A stretch of 64,000 nucleotides of DNA from Pseudomonas sp. ok272 (GTDB taxonomy: Bacteria; Pseudomonadota; Gammaproteobacteria; Pseudomonadales; Pseudomonadaceae), in contig NZ_FOCB01000004.1 in assembly GCF_900109995.1 (NCBI RefSeq), positions 124,001 to 188,000 of the forward strand, given 5' to 3'. A program made the position numbers and the translations under genes. Position 1 is the first letter of the stretch; every line of letters begins with the position of its first letter. Under the pieces are notes generated by a model, which ran no database searches, was not told the DNA's origin, and saw nothing but the letters and a program-made list of their open reading frames with translations. Shown here in pieces: positions 38,683 to 48,447 of the stretch.

Positions 38683-38815
38683 GCACCGAGGCAAGAAAGC
38701 GCTTGAAGGCAGGAGAAGGCAGCTAGCCGGAGGGTTTGAGGAGCGCCAGGAAACGCTTGAGCGATACGCCAACCCTGTCACACCTGTTACCCCGGTCGCT
38801 TTGCGCGCCGCATAG
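38683..38815 (+). pseudogene. C-terminal gene fragment from a probable mobile element
   Basis: On the plus strand, immediately after the point where the ABC ATPase similarity ends, a frame reads GKKALEGRRRQLAGGFEERQ and ends with a VTPVTPVALRAA tail and a TAG stop at 38813-38815. It looks like the last 40-odd residues of a protein. The VTPVTP-type tail is reminiscent of primase- or helicase-like proteins of Pseudomonas genomic islands, but this is a weak impression. The 5' end is lost. Confidence 0.35.
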
Positions 38816-39016
38816 GTGCGTCCGGTAACAGGTCCAAAGGCCGGGGCAGGTGCCGAAGTACCCGCTTCGCGGTCGACGTCCGCTCAAGTCGCCGCGATAT
38901 CGCTACGCGCGCGCCCAGCCAAAACGCAACAGGCCCGCGCAATCACCTGGGCGGACCTGTATCGTCGTTTCGACGGGCATGACAAATCACGCACACACAA
39001 AAACGCCGCTCATTGA
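38816..39016 (+). CDS. Small hypothetical protein, possible island remnant
   Basis: A 66-residue basic frame starts with GTG directly after the previous stop (TAG then GTG), as in a tight operon. It includes AQVAAISLRARPAKTQQARA and ends ITWADLYRRFDGHDKSRTHK then NAAH. The last residues are encoded by the hairpin at 38998-39026. There is no clear ribosome binding site or known domain. The ITWADLYRRFDGHD stretch looks protein-like. It is probably a leftover of an element that integrated beside the tRNA genes; it may not be expressed. Confidence 0.35.
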   Translation: MRPVTGPKAGAGAEVPASRSTSAQVAAISLRARPAKTQQARAITWADLYRRFDGHDKSRTHKNAAH

Positions 39017-39026
39017 GCGGCGTTTT
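38998..39026 (-). terminator. Terminator of the tRNA operon
   Basis: AAAACGCCGCTC (39000-39011) pairs with GAGCGGCGTTTT (39015-39026) around a 3-base loop. It lies 10 bases beyond the 3' end of the last tRNA-Gly on the minus strand. T runs exist on both sides, so it may also stop plus-strand transcripts from the neighbouring remnant. Confidence 0.85.
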
Positions 39027-39035
39027 CATTAAATA

Positions 39036-39111
<76 letters not shown>

Positions 39112-39114
39112 AAA

Positions 39115-39190
39115 TGGCGTCCCCTAGGGGACTCGAACCCCTGTTACCGCCGTGAAAGGGCGGTGTCCTAGGCCACTAGACGAAGGGGAC
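39115..39190 (-). tRNA. tRNA-Glu (TTC), copy 1
   Basis: The minus strand reads GTCCCCTTCGTCTAGTGGC, has the anticodon loop CCTTTCACG (TTC), the T-loop GGTTCGAGTCC and an encoded CCA. The length is 76 nt. It precedes tRNA-Gly copy 1 by three bases. Confidence 0.97.
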
Positions 39191-39294
39191 ACGCTACCCG
39201 GAACACATGGTGTGTGTTCCAGTGCCCAGACCCGCCTCCGAAGACTTGGTTCTGGTTTCACTCAACATCACCCGAAAGCAATGCTGCTTAAAAA

Positions 39295-39370
<76 letters not shown>

Positions 39371-39372
39371 AT

Positions 39373-39448
39373 TGGCGTCCCCTAGGGGACTCGAACCCCT
39401 GTTACCGCCGTGAAAGGGCGGTGTCCTAGGCCACTAGACGAAGGGGAC
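39373..39448 (-). tRNA. tRNA-Glu (TTC), copy 2
   Basis: It is identical to tRNA-Glu copy 1 and is the first gene of the cluster, nearest the promoter. It is two bases before tRNA-Gly copy 2. The order of transcription is Glu-Gly-Glu-Gly. Confidence 0.97.
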
Positions 39449-39509
39449 ACAGCTACAACTTCACTCCTTACCGCGTCTTGCTATTCGCTTTCCGCTGTAA
39501 GTGGCGCGC

Positions 39510-39538
39510 ATTCTATGGATGGATTGAGGGGTCGTCAA
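39510..39538 (-). promoter_or_regulatory. Promoter of the tRNA-Glu/Gly cluster
   Basis: On the minus strand TTGACG (39538-39533) and TAGAAT (39515-39510) are separated by 17 bases, close to the sigma-70 consensus. The bases after the -10 box, GCGCGCC, form a GC-rich discriminator typical of stable-RNA promoters under stringent control. The rest of the 39449-39807 gap holds no gene; a TATAGT hexamer on the plus strand at 39651-39656 may serve the next gene. Confidence 0.85.
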
Positions 39539-39807
39539 CCCCCAACTATAAATTTATTTAAATCAATGACTTCGCCACCCTTTAAGGAGCAAATCGGGGT
39601 TTTCGTGCGTCCGGTGTTTGACGCCTATATTCTGGCACTCGCCAAGGCGCTATAGTCAGCTACGCCTCGATGATGGCTATGTGCATCCACTCGCCTATCG
39701 CCTGTAAAGGCAACGCCGCGGCCTGCCACAAGTCGTCGCACCGGCCTATGCGGCCCCAGGCTCAACCACTACACTCGCACGCAAACCCTATTAAAGAGGT
39801 CTTCACG

Positions 39808-40578
39808 GTGACACCACTCATGATCACCCTGCTAGTAATAGTCGGGATCGCACTATTGATCGCCATCGGCTACATGAACCATGTGGTGGAAAACAATAAG
39901 CTGGAAAAGGCCCGCACCAAGATCGAGCTCAATGATCGCCTGCGGCGCTGCGGCGAAATCACCGAGACATTTCCCGGCCAACTGATGACACCAGCCCTCA
40001 AGTTGCTGCTGGCACGCCTGGAACTCAACGTCTGCCAACGCCTGCTGAACCTGGACAAGTCCAACACCAGCAGCAAGACGCGGATCGATGAACTCAACGC
40101 CTTGATCGCCCAGGGCGAATCCATTCCGGTCAACAATCCACCATCGCCGATTCGCACCGAGGCCAAGGCCAAGGATGTACGTTTCCTGCTCGAAGCCTTG
40201 CATGGCCAGGTCACACGCGCCGCACAAGATGGTTTCCTGCCGACCAACGAAGCCAAGCGCTGGATTCGCGAGATCCGCCACATCCTGGTGCTGCTGCACA
40301 TCGATTTCTTCAACAACCTGGGCCAGCACGCCCTGCAACAGGAGCAGCCTGGCCAGGCTCGCCTGGCGTTCGAGCGTGGTGTGCAGTACTTGCGCAAGCA
40401 GCCTGACCCACAGGTCTACAGCGAACAACTGCAGTACCTGGAGAAACTCCTGGCCCGCGCCAACTCCATGGTGCTGACCAACATTGCGCCCATCGAAGGC
40501 GAAGTGAATGAGTTGACCGAAGGCCTCAAGGATGTCGAGGCCGATGCGGACTGGAAGAAGAAAGCTATCTACGATTGA
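39808..40578 (+). CDS. Membrane-anchored helical protein of unknown function
   Basis: The protein is 256 residues from a GTG at 39808, which has AAAGAGG eight bases upstream; an ATG four codons later is the alternative. One membrane helix (LMITLLVIVGIALLIAIGYM, about 4-23) is followed by a long, mostly helical cytoplasmic region with coiled-coil character and a TPR-like segment (QARLAFERGVQYLRKQ). The family is conserved beside this tRNA cluster in Pseudomonas (PAO1 PA2820 by position), and its role is unknown. The open frame extends upstream to 39670 without a plausible start. Confidence 0.8.
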   Translation: MTPLMITLLVIVGIALLIAIGYMNHVVENNKLEKARTKIELNDRLRRCGEITETFPGQLMTPALKLLLARLELNVCQRLLNLDKSNTSSKTRIDELNALIAQGESIPVNNPPSPIRTEAKAKDVRFLLEALHGQVTRAAQDGFLPTNEAKRWIREIRHILVLLHIDFFNNLGQHALQQEQPGQARLAFERGVQYLRKQPDPQVYSEQLQYLEKLLARANSMVLTNIAPIEGEVNELTEGLKDVEADADWKKKAIYD

Positions 40579-40641
40579 TCAAGATGCGGCGCAACGCCGC
40601 GTCAACGCACGCGGGCGAGGAGATCGGTCCTCGCCAACGGC

Positions 40642-42609
40642 TTACAACCTGAAATGCCCCACCATCCCCTTGAGTTCAACCCCCAACTGCGCCAGCTCGA
40701 TGCTCGACGCCGCATTGCCGCGCATGGCGATCGAGGATTGATCGGCGCTGGCGCGAATACTGGTCACACTGCGGTTGATCTCTTCGGCCACGGAACTCTG
40801 CTGTTCGGCCGCGGCGGCGATCTGCTGGTTCATCTGTTGAATCAGCGACACCGCGGTGGCAATGCTGCCCAGCGCGCTCTCCGTCTGCAGGGCATCGCCG
40901 ACCGCCAGCTTGACTAACTCACCGCTGCCTTGAATCTGCTGCACCGAGGACTGTGCCGCCAGGCGCAATGCGCTGACCAAGCGCTCGATTTCCTCCGTCG
41001 ACTGCTGGGTCCGCTTGGCCAGGGCCCGCACTTCATCGGCCACCACCGCAAAGCCCCTGCCCTGCTCGCCCGCTCGCGCCGCTTCAATGGCGGCATTCAG
41101 CGCCAGCAGGTTGGTCTGCTCGGCAACGCTTTTGATCACACCCAGCACCATGCCGATGTTCTGGATTTCCCCGCTGAGGCTTTCAATACTGGCGCTGGCC
41201 GAGACCGCCGATTCAGCCAACTGCTCGATCCGCTGCAGGCTTTGGCGAACCACCTGTTGCCCGGCTTCGACCTTGCCATCGGCCGTATGCGCCGCCTGGG
41301 CGGCCTCTTCGGCATTACGTGCCACATCATGAACGGTCGCGGTCATCTGGTTCATCGCCGTGGCGACTTGTTCGGTCTCTTCTTTCTGGCTACTGACTTC
41401 CAGATTGGTCTGCTCGGTCACTGCCGACAGCGATTGCGCCGAGTTGGCCAACTGTTCGATCCCGGCCTGCAAGCCGCTGACGATACCACTGAGCCCAGCG
41501 CCCATTTGCTGCATCGCCTGCATCAACTGACCGACTTCATCGCGACGAGTCACCTGCACGCTGGCGCTCAAGTCGCCGGCCGCGATCCGCTCGGCAACCC
41601 CAATCACACTGCGCAACGGTGTAACGATCAAGTGCGTGATCACCCACGCGGCAATCAGGCCAACCAGCAGGGCCAAGGCTGACGAGCCGATGATCAACAA
41701 TGAGTTCTGGTTCAGTTCTTCTTGCATGGCCTGGTCCTGGGCGCCATACGCCTGATCGACCTGTTGCACCACCTCGCCCGCGCGTGCACGCAATTGCTGG
41801 TAGACCTGTTTCTCCTGGGCCAGCAGCCCGGTGTACTCCGTGAGCTTTTCACCGAAACTGGCGATATGTCCCGCCACCTCCGCCAACACCGTTTGATAAC
41901 CCGCGTCCTTGATCACCCCCTGTAGCGCCTGTGCCTGGATCAACGCCTGCTCGGCCTGCTCGATCTTGCCTTGCACGGCACTGTCCGCCGTGACCTTGCG
42001 GCTTTGATCCAGGCGCACCCGGGCTTCGTTCATCGCCTGCAGCATCAGCTTCGACACCTGGCCGACCTGGCCGGCCTGCTCGATAAACTCGGCGCCCTCC
42101 TTGCCCGCCGACTCCTTGAGCGTATAGGCGCCATCGTCAGCAAGACCGGCCTGCAACACATCCAGGTTGTTGGCCACGCTGGAGACCGACCAACTGGCCA
42201 TCTCCAGCGCCAGGTCCTTGGTGCTCGTCAGCTCGACAAACTCATCGAATGCCTTGCGGTACGCGACCAGGGATTGCTCGACCTGCGCCATGACCGGCGC
42301 GTTGACGGCGGACTGCGCCTTGAGTTGTTCGGCCTGGGCGATCAACGCGTCGACGCCCGCGTGCAAGGCGTCGACACTCGACGCATCGGCGTGCAAGGCG
42401 TACTCCTGCTCCAGCAGCCGGACCTTGAGCAAGCCGCTGTTGAGCGCCGACATCTGTTTGAGGCCGTCGAAACGGTGGCTGATGGTTTGCAAGGACCACA
42501 CACCAATGGCCGCTACCAGGGCCGTCAACAGCAGCACCAGCACAAACCCAAGCCCCAGCTTCTTTGCCATCCCAAGATTGGCAAAACGCCCTTGCACGAC
42601 CGAAATCAT
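40642..42609 (-). CDS. Methyl-accepting chemotaxis protein with HBM-type sensor domain
   Basis: The 655-residue chemoreceptor has TM1 at about 18-40, a periplasmic all-helical region of about 260 residues (41-302), TM2 at about 303-328, HAMP at about 329-380 and a cytoplasmic signalling domain with the hairpin tip [20 protein letters not shown]. The large sensor matches the size and helical character of helical bimodular (HBM) domains, which bind organic acids in known Pseudomonas receptors. The start is ATG at 42609; the open frame to 42711 has a Cys/Arg-rich non-coding-like N terminus. Confidence 0.9.
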   Translation of the reverse strand: MISVVQGRFANLGMAKKLGLGFVLVLLLTALVAAIGVWSLQTISHRFDGLKQMSALNSGLLKVRLLEQEYALHADASSVDALHAGVDALIAQAEQLKAQSAVNAPVMAQVEQSLVAYRKAFDEFVELTSTKDLALEMASWSVSSVANNLDVLQAGLADDGAYTLKESAGKEGAEFIEQAGQVGQVSKLMLQAMNEARVRLDQSRKVTADSAVQGKIEQAEQALIQAQALQGVIKDAGYQTVLAEVAGHIASFGEKLTEYTGLLAQEKQVYQQLRARAGEVVQQVDQAYGAQDQAMQEELNQNSLLIIGSSALALLVGLIAAWVITHLIVTPLRSVIGVAERIAAGDLSASVQVTRRDEVGQLMQAMQQMGAGLSGIVSGLQAGIEQLANSAQSLSAVTEQTNLEVSSQKEETEQVATAMNQMTATVHDVARNAEEAAQAAHTADGKVEAGQQVVRQSLQRIEQLAESAVSASASIESLSGEIQNIGMVLGVIKSVAEQTNLLALNAAIEAARAGEQGRGFAVVADEVRALAKRTQQSTEEIERLVSALRLAAQSSVQQIQGSGELVKLAVGDALQTESALGSIATAVSLIQQMNQQIAAAAEQQSSVAEEINRSVTSIRASADQSSIAMRGNAASSIELAQLGVELKGMVGHFRL

Positions 42610-42741
42610 TTCACGTAACCCCCTGTCACGCCGGCGATACCCACATCGCCAGGCTCTATGCCTGCAGGTTCGCAATGGGCTGCACTCAAGCACAAGTCTA
42701 TGGCGCCACAATAATGGCCAAAAGCTACGTACTCGTCGTTT

Positions 42742-44154
42742 TCAGAACGCTTGAAGTCGATCCGGTGCGCCGCAAGCCTGGAAAAAGGCCAAGGCTCGCG
42801 GATCATTGGCGTAGGCCACGTTGATCCGCAGCCAGTTACCCGGCCGGCCACACGGGCTGAATGCGGCGCTGCCCAGCAAGGAGATCCCCAGCCTTTGAGC
42901 CTGGACCCGCACGTGCTCCGGCGAACCCACCCTCGGCCGCGCCCAGATGTACAACCCGCCAACGGGGCGACCAAAAACCTCCCATTCAGCGTCCTCAAGG
43001 GACTGCAAGGCAGCGCACATCTCACATTTGAGGCGCTGGCGCTGACGCTGGACGAGCTTGCGATACGTACCATTGACCAGCAGATGGGCCACCACGGCCT
43101 CGCAGAATCCCGATACCCCCAGGCTGGTAATCATCTTGACCTCGGCCAGTCGAGCGCTCATTTCAGCACTGGCCACGACATACCCGACCCTTAGGGAACT
43201 GCTGAGGTTCTTCGAGAAGCTACCGACGTAGATCACCCGCCCCTGCGTGTCCAACGCCGCCAGGCGCGGGCTCGCACTGCCTTGAAAGTCGGCATAGACA
43301 TCGTCCTCGACAATGGTCAGTTGATAGCGCTCGGCCAGGGCAAAAATTCGCTGGGCCACGGCGGCGGTCAGATTGCTGCCGGTGGGGTTGTGCAACAGGC
43401 TATTGATGAACAGGGCACGAGGCTGATGGGCCCCGAGCAGCGCTTGCAGTGCCTCGACGTCCGGCCCCTTGGGGGTACGCGGTACTTCCAGCATCTGCAC
43501 GCCCCACAAGCGCAATTGCTCGAACACGTTGCCATAGCCCGGACTCTCGACCACCACACAATCACCCGGCTTGAGCAAAGTGCGGATGATCAGGTCCAGC
43601 CCATGGGTGGCACCTGCGGTGGTCAGCACCTGGTGCTCCTGGACCGTGACGTTGATCTGCTTCAGGCGCCGTTGTATTTGCTGGCGCAACTCCAGCAACC
43701 CAAAGGACGTGCTGTAGTTGAACAACCCCGCCATATCCGTGCGCGAGATATGGCGAATGGCATAGCTAAGGTCATCACTCTCGCGCCAGCTTTCGGGCAT
43801 GCCGCCACGCCCCAGCGGCAACACCCCCGACAACACCGGAGCCGAGGCCGCGGGCGTCGTCTCGACTTCACCCGGTGCCGCTGCGCCAGCGAAAGCAGCC
43901 GGCGTCACGGCCGACCTTGGCGTGGCGACGAAAAACACCGAACCATGACGCAATGCAAGAACGCCCTGGGCGACCATGCGTTCGTACGCTTCATTGACAC
44001 AGGACTGGCTGAGGAGGTTTTCCCGCGCCAGTTGACGAATGGACGGCAAACGCGTCCCGGGTTCGACGGCATCACTGCGAATCCAGCCTGCCAGGGCATC
44101 AACAATTTGCTGCACGACAGGGACCAGTGCCTGCCGATCAATTCTCAGTTCCAT
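42742..44154 (-). CDS. MocR-type regulator (GntR domain fused to aminotransferase-like domain)
   Basis: The 470-residue protein has an N-terminal GntR winged helix (RLPSIRQLARENLLSQSCVN, about 38-57) joined by an Ala/Pro-rich linker (about 80-120) to a fold-type I aminotransferase-like domain. The PLP Lys is in YVGSFSKNLSSSLRVGYV, and NPTGSNLTAA and VEDDVYADF are typical. MocR proteins regulate vitamin B6, GABA or amino-acid genes and usually do not transaminate. It is divergent from the oxidoreductase gene (330 bp gap), its likely target. Confidence 0.9.
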   Translation of the reverse strand: MELRIDRQALVPVVQQIVDALAGWIRSDAVEPGTRLPSIRQLARENLLSQSCVNEAYERMVAQGVLALRHGSVFFVATPRSAVTPAAFAGAAAPGEVETTPAASAPVLSGVLPLGRGGMPESWRESDDLSYAIRHISRTDMAGLFNYSTSFGLLELRQQIQRRLKQINVTVQEHQVLTTAGATHGLDLIIRTLLKPGDCVVVESPGYGNVFEQLRLWGVQMLEVPRTPKGPDVEALQALLGAHQPRALFINSLLHNPTGSNLTAAVAQRIFALAERYQLTIVEDDVYADFQGSASPRLAALDTQGRVIYVGSFSKNLSSSLRVGYVVASAEMSARLAEVKMITSLGVSGFCEAVVAHLLVNGTYRKLVQRQRQRLKCEMCAALQSLEDAEWEVFGRPVGGLYIWARPRVGSPEHVRVQAQRLGISLLGSAAFSPCGRPGNWLRINVAYANDPRALAFFQACGAPDRLQAF

Positions 44155-44182
44155 GAGAGACCCACTCCAACCGTTCAGTGTA

Positions 44183-44192
44183 TTTCCGGAAA
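44183..44192. promoter_or_regulatory. Palindrome in the MocR/oxidoreductase intergenic region
   Basis: TTTCCGGAAA is a perfect 10-bp palindrome 29 bases upstream of the MocR start codon, flanked by AT-rich sequence with GTTAAACACAG. It could be an operator for autoregulation, but MocR sites are often direct repeats, and a 10-bp palindrome can occur by chance. The rest of the 330-bp gap (44155-44484) shows nothing else clear. Confidence 0.3.
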
Positions 44193-44484
44193 CAGTTAAA
44201 CACAGACACCCCGAGGGCGATGTGCGACAACGCCGTCAAAACCTGCGCCCCTAACCATTTGAAACACAATGCCCGGCCGCGTGGCGGTCGCCCAGGCTCC
44301 GCGCTAGATTGCGATCACCCCACCGCCAGCACATGGCCGGTTGAGCCACCATGGATCGCAGTGATGAAACTACCCGCACAACTATCACCCAGTTGGATCA
44401 ATCCGTATTCGTCATACCGGCAAACCTTGCTACAAACGCCATCTGGGTCTATCAATCAAGCTTCATTCACGCTGAGTGCCCGCC

Positions 44485-45489
44485 ATGACTGCCCAGACCA
44501 ATCGCCAATTCCTACTCGCCAAACGTCCGGTGGGGCCCGCGACCCGCGAGACATTCACCTTTCAACACGTACCTGTCGGCGAACCCGCGACCGGCCAGAT
44601 CCTGGTGAAGAACCAGTACCTGTCGCTGGACCCGGCCATGCGTGGCTGGATGAACGAAGGTAAATCCTACCTACCGCCCGTCGCGATCGGTGAGGTGATG
44701 CGTGCACTGGGTGTCGGCCAGGTCATTACCTCCAACAACCCGGGCTTTGCCGTAGGCGACTACGTCAACGGTGCGCTAGGCATACAGGATTACTTCGTCG
44801 GCGAGCCCACGGGGTTCTACAAGGTCGACCCGACATTGGCTCCGCTGCCGCGCTACTTGTCCGCCCTGGGCATGACCGGCATGACTGCCTACTTTGCCCT
44901 GCTGAACGTCGGCGCGCCGAAAGCCGGTGACACCGTGGTGCTCTCGGGCGCTGCCGGCGCCGTCGGCAGCATTGCCGGGCAGATTGCCAAACTCAAGGGC
45001 TGCCGTGTCGTCGGCATCGCCGGCGGCAAGGACAAGTGCAGGTTCCTGATCGACGAACTGGGGTTTGACGGTGCCATCGACTACAAGAGCGAAGACGTGG
45101 TGGCCGGCCTCAAGCGCGAATGCCCGAAAGGCGTGGACGTGTACTTTGACAACGTCGGCGGCGACATCCTCGACGCAGTGCTCAGCCGCCTGAACTTCAA
45201 GGCCCGCGTGGTGATCTGCGGCGCGATCAGCCAGTACAACAACAAGGAAGCGGTCAAGGGACCGGCCAACTACCTGTCATTGCTGATCAACCGTGCACGC
45301 ATGGAAGGCTTTGTGGTGATGGACTACGCCGCGCAGTACGCCAGCGCCGCCCAGGAAATGGCCGGGTGGATGGCCAAGGGGCAGATCAAGAGCAAGGAAG
45401 ATATCGTCGAAGGACTGGAGACGTTCCCCGAAACCCTGATGAAGCTGTTCAACGGGGAAAACTTCGGGAAGTTGGTGCTGAAGGTTTGA
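44485..45489 (+). CDS. NADP-dependent medium-chain oxidoreductase (MDR family, curcumin-reductase-like)
   Basis: The 334-residue zinc-free MDR-family reductase has SLDPAMRGWMNEGKSYLPPV near residues 47-66, the hallmark of the leukotriene B4 / alkenal-one oxidoreductase group that includes CurA of E. coli. The Rossmann motif VLSGAAGAVGSIAGQIAKLKG lies near 152-172. These enzymes reduce double bonds of enones with NADPH. ATG 44485 is preferred over the GTG three codons earlier; neither has a strong ribosome binding site. It is divergent from a MocR gene that probably controls it. Confidence 0.9.
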   Translation: MTAQTNRQFLLAKRPVGPATRETFTFQHVPVGEPATGQILVKNQYLSLDPAMRGWMNEGKSYLPPVAIGEVMRALGVGQVITSNNPGFAVGDYVNGALGIQDYFVGEPTGFYKVDPTLAPLPRYLSALGMTGMTAYFALLNVGAPKAGDTVVLSGAAGAVGSIAGQIAKLKGCRVVGIAGGKDKCRFLIDELGFDGAIDYKSEDVVAGLKRECPKGVDVYFDNVGGDILDAVLSRLNFKARVVICGAISQYNNKEAVKGPANYLSLLINRARMEGFVVMDYAAQYASAAQEMAGWMAKGQIKSKEDIVEGLETFPETLMKLFNGENFGKLVLKV

Positions 45490-45508
45490 TGCGCGACCTG
45501 AAGTCAAC

Positions 45509-45595
45509 GTGGGAGCGAGCCTGCTCGCGATAGCGATCATGCAGTCAAGGTGACGTTGACTGCGCTGATGCTTTCGCGAGCGGGCTCGCTCCCAC
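45509..45595. repeat. REP doublet
   Basis: GTGGGAGCGAGCCTGCTCGC (from 45509) and an inverted copy ending at 45595 (GCGAGCGGGCTCGCTCCCAC) flank about 45 bases. It is in the gap between the convergent oxidoreductase and pyrF genes. Confidence 0.9.
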
Positions 45596-45612
45596 ATGAG
45601 GTTCAGCGGTGT

Positions 45613-46311
45613 TTAGGCCAGTTCGGCCACCACGGCCGCCAGCGCCTTGGCCGGATCGGCCGCCTGGCTGATCGGACGACCGATCACCAGGTAGTCGGAG
45701 CCGGCATCCAGTGCCTGGCGCGGGGTCAGGATACGGCGCTGGTCATCCTGGGCGCTGCCCGCTGGGCGGATCCCCGGGGTCACCAATTGCAACGACGGGT
45801 GCGCCGCCTTCAATGCCTGGGCTTCCAGGGCCGAGCATACCAGACCGTCCATCCCGGCTTTTTCGGCCAGTGCCGCCAGGCGCAGCACTTGCTCCTGAGG
45901 CTCGATGTCCAGGCCGATACCGGCCAAGTCTTCACGCTCCATGCTGGTCAGCACGGTCACCCCGATCAACAGGGGTTTGGGGCCGCTGCGTTGGTCCAGC
46001 ACGTCACGGCAGGCCGCCATCATGCGCAGGCCACCAGAGCAATGGACGTTGACCATCCACACGCCCATCTCCGCCGCTGCCTTGACCGCCATGGCGGTGG
46101 TGTTGGGGATGTCGTGGAACTTGAGGTCCAGGAACACTTCAAAACCCTTGTCGCGCAGGGTCCCGACGATTTCCGCGGCGCAACTGGTGAACAGTTCTTT
46201 ACCGACTTTGACCCGGCACAATTTCGGGTCCAACTGGTCGGCCAGCTTCAGTGCGGCGTCACGGGTAGGAAAATCCAGGGCGACGATGATAGGCGTCTGG
46301 CAGGCGGACAT
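45613..46311 (-). CDS. pyrF: Orotidine 5'-phosphate decarboxylase
   Basis: The 232-residue enzyme makes UMP from OMP. The catalytic block [13 protein letters not shown] carries the Asp-x-Lys-x-x-Asp motif. [14 protein letters not shown] at the N terminus and [18 protein letters not shown] near residue 183 bind the substrate phosphate. ATG 46311 is used; the open frame to 46362 adds 17 residues absent from the family. Confidence 0.96.
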   Translation of the reverse strand: MSACQTPIIVALDFPTRDAALKLADQLDPKLCRVKVGKELFTSCAAEIVGTLRDKGFEVFLDLKFHDIPNTTAMAVKAAAEMGVWMVNVHCSGGLRMMAACRDVLDQRSGPKPLLIGVTVLTSMEREDLAGIGLDIEPQEQVLRLAALAEKAGMDGLVCSALEAQALKAAHPSLQLVTPGIRPAGSAQDDQRRILTPRQALDAGSDYLVIGRPISQAADPAKALAAVVAELA

Positions 46312-46492
46312 GAGTAGGCTCTCAGGCAAGTCGAAATCGGCGCGCATTGTAGCGGAACACAAGCCCCTCCGGGACCCGATGATCGATAAATCATCGCCAA
46401 CCCTGGCAATTGAGCCGACCGGTGGGGCGATTGTGGCGCATCCGCTGCACTCACGTCCCGCCCACCTTACGCCCTCGCCTACCGCACGCCGA

Positions 46493-47545
46493 TCAGCGTT
46501 TGTCTTCCACTTTCGCCTGGCTGTTGCTCCAGTCGTTCAGCAGGCTGTAGGCCACCGCGAGCAGGGTCGGGCCGATGAACAAGCCGATAAAGCCGAAAGC
46601 CAGCAATCCACCGAACACCCCCAACAGCACGATCACCAACGGCAAGTTGCCGCCTCGGCTGATCAGGTACGGCTTGAGCACGTTGTCCACGCCACTGATG
46701 ATGAACGTGCCCCACATGCCGAGAAACACCGCCAGGCCATATTCGCCTTTCCAGACCAGCCAGGCGGTGGCCGGAATCCACACCAGCGGCGGGCCCATGG
46801 GAATCAGGCTGAGCAGGAAGGTGACAATACTGAGCACCAGCGCCCCCGGCACACCGGCAATCAGGAAGCCGATCAAGGCCAGGATCGCCTGCGCCGCCGC
46901 CGTGCCAATCACGCCGTTGACCACCCGCTGCACGGTGCCGGCCACCAGGTCGATGTAGTAACCGGCGCGCTCACCGATCAGCCGCTCCAGCAGGCGATGG
47001 ACGAACATCGCCAGGCGCGGGCCATCGCGATAGAAAAAGAACACGAAGACGATGCTCAGGGTCAGCTCAAGCATGCCGCCGCCGATCTGCGCACTGCGCG
47101 CCAGCAACCAGTTGCCGACTTGCCCCAGGTACGGTTTGACCGCCAGCATCAGCGCCGCGCCTTGTTCATCGATGCTGTCCCAAAGCCCGACCAGGCGCTC
47201 GCCGACCAGCGGCACCCCGGCCAACCATTGCGGTGCTTCGGGCAAGCCATCGACCTGCACATCTTTGATCAGCCCGGTGGCATCGCGCACATGGTCGGCC
47301 AGGTTGAACCCCAGCCACACCAGCGGCACCGCCACCAGAATCATCCAGCCCAGGGTCAGGAGCCCGGCGGCCAGGGTTTCGCGACCGTTGAGCACGCGGG
47401 TCAGCAAACGCATCAAGGGCCAACTGGCAAACGCCAGTACCGCGCCCCAGAACAGCGCGGACCAGAACGGTGCCATCACCCAGAAGCTGGCACCGAACAA
47501 CACCAGCAGCAGGATCTGCACCAACAGGCGATCGTTATTGAGCAT
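46493..47545 (-). CDS. AI-2E family transporter (PerM/YdiK-like)
   Basis: The 350-residue membrane protein has about eight helices and matches the AI-2E transporter family (PF01594): N-terminal paired helices, a soluble loop (about residues 90-150), and the C-terminal [20 protein letters not shown] and [20 protein letters not shown] blocks. Members include exporters of autoinducer-2 and Na+/H+ antiporters, so the substrate is not fixed. ATG 47545 is chosen as the start; the frame extends to 47581. Confidence 0.88.
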   Translation of the reverse strand: MLNNDRLLVQILLLVLFGASFWVMAPFWSALFWGAVLAFASWPLMRLLTRVLNGRETLAAGLLTLGWMILVAVPLVWLGFNLADHVRDATGLIKDVQVDGLPEAPQWLAGVPLVGERLVGLWDSIDEQGAALMLAVKPYLGQVGNWLLARSAQIGGGMLELTLSIVFVFFFYRDGPRLAMFVHRLLERLIGERAGYYIDLVAGTVQRVVNGVIGTAAAQAILALIGFLIAGVPGALVLSIVTFLLSLIPMGPPLVWIPATAWLVWKGEYGLAVFLGMWGTFIISGVDNVLKPYLISRGGNLPLVIVLLGVFGGLLAFGFIGLFIGPTLLAVAYSLLNDWSNSQAKVEDKR

Positions 47546-47572
47546 GTAGAGTCTCGAACAGGGTGTATCGAC

Positions 47573-47608
47573 AAAAAGCATAGGCGAACGGCCAAGGGCA
47601 CGTTCGCC
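47573..47608 (-). terminator. Terminator of the GST/DUF4892 operon
   Basis: GGCGAACG (47583-47590) pairs with CGTTCGCC (47601-47608); the minus-strand transcript then reads TATGC and five T residues. A G9 tract lies just upstream in transcription (47612-47620), between the stem and the DUF4892 stop codon. The T run is a little far from the stem, so strength is moderate. Confidence 0.55.
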
Positions 47609-47625
47609 TGCGGGGGGGGGCGAGT

Positions 47626-48447
47626 TTAACGCAACCGTTCGATATGCAGGCCCTGGGCCTGCGCACTGCCCAGCTCAATGCGCGCAGCCCGCACGCCCTG
47701 GCCGATCAGCGCCTGGCGCCAGGCGTCGGCGTCAGGCCCGGAGATACTGACACGCAAGGTGGTGTCCAGGTTCAGGCCGCGGGACAACAACGTCAGCCAC
47801 GTCGGCGACGGCGTGCCGCCAAGGCGTGGCAGGTCGAGCACGCCGGTGTCCTTGAGTTGGCGCAGCAAGGTGGCGGAGGTCGGCAACACGTCGCCCAGCG
47901 GGGCACTGGCCTGGAACTGTTCGACATGCAAATACGCCTTGCGATTGCCGCGGGTGATGCCGTACAGCGCCACCAACGTGTTGTCCTGTGGTGCCGCGAG
48001 TCGCAACAGCAGGTACGCCTGTTGATCGTCGGCACCATAGAGCTTGGCGTTACCGAACACTTCATTGGCCCACAGGCTGCTTTCGCCGCAATCACGGGCC
48101 TGGCACCAGAACAGCAGCTCGGCGCCCTGCTTCTGCAACGCTTCGCGGGCAGCGGTGAAGGCTTCTGTGGATGAATGCTCGGGCGGCAACTCGTAGGTCA
48201 CCGAGGTCACTTGCCCACGGGCAGCGACCTGTCCGTCAAATCGCAACTGCCCGCTGATCTTGCGAATCGAGCCCATGGGGTAGATCCGCTCAAGCTCGGC
48301 GGCCGGCCGATAGTCGACGATCTGCGCATCGGCCAGACGCGGCACCAGCGGCAAGTCGTGACTGCCCGGGACGTCGGCAGCGAACACCAGCGGGGAGCAC
48401 AGACCCAGGACAACGGCGCTTTTGATGAAGCCAGAAAATAGGCTCAT
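47626..48447 (-). CDS. DUF4892 family periplasmic protein
   Basis: The 273-residue protein has a cleavable signal peptide ([20 protein letters not shown] then VFA-ADV). The mature part matches DUF4892, with [20 protein letters not shown] and an [20 protein letters not shown] motif holding two Cys that could form a disulfide. The C-terminal part resembles an OmpA-like beta-alpha fold only loosely. Function is unknown. Its ATG overlaps the end of the GST gene by 4 bases. The PAO1 counterpart by position is PA1624. Confidence 0.85.
   Translation of the reverse strand: MSLFSGFIKSAVVLGLCSPLVFAADVPGSHDLPLVPRLADAQIVDYRPAAELERIYPMGSIRKISGQLRFDGQVAARGQVTSVTYELPPEHSSTEAFTAAREALQKQGAELLFWCQARDCGESSLWANEVFGNAKLYGADDQQAYLLLRLAAPQDNTLVALYGITRGNRKAYLHVEQFQASAPLGDVLPTSATLLRQLKDTGVLDLPRLGGTPSPTWLTLLSRGLNLDTTLRVSISGPDADAWRQALIGQGVRAARIELGSAQAQGLHIERLR

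Noticed and set aside
38465..38815. A complete 116-codon plus-strand gene over the ABC ATPase remnant
   Set aside because: Its first two thirds are antisense to the ATPase; only the part after about 38683 looks like protein, so just that fragment is reported.
45905..47629. A 574-codon plus-strand frame across pyrF and the AI-2E transporter gene
   Set aside because: It runs through two unrelated genes in antisense and is rich in His, Gln and Arg, typical of GC-rich shadow frames.
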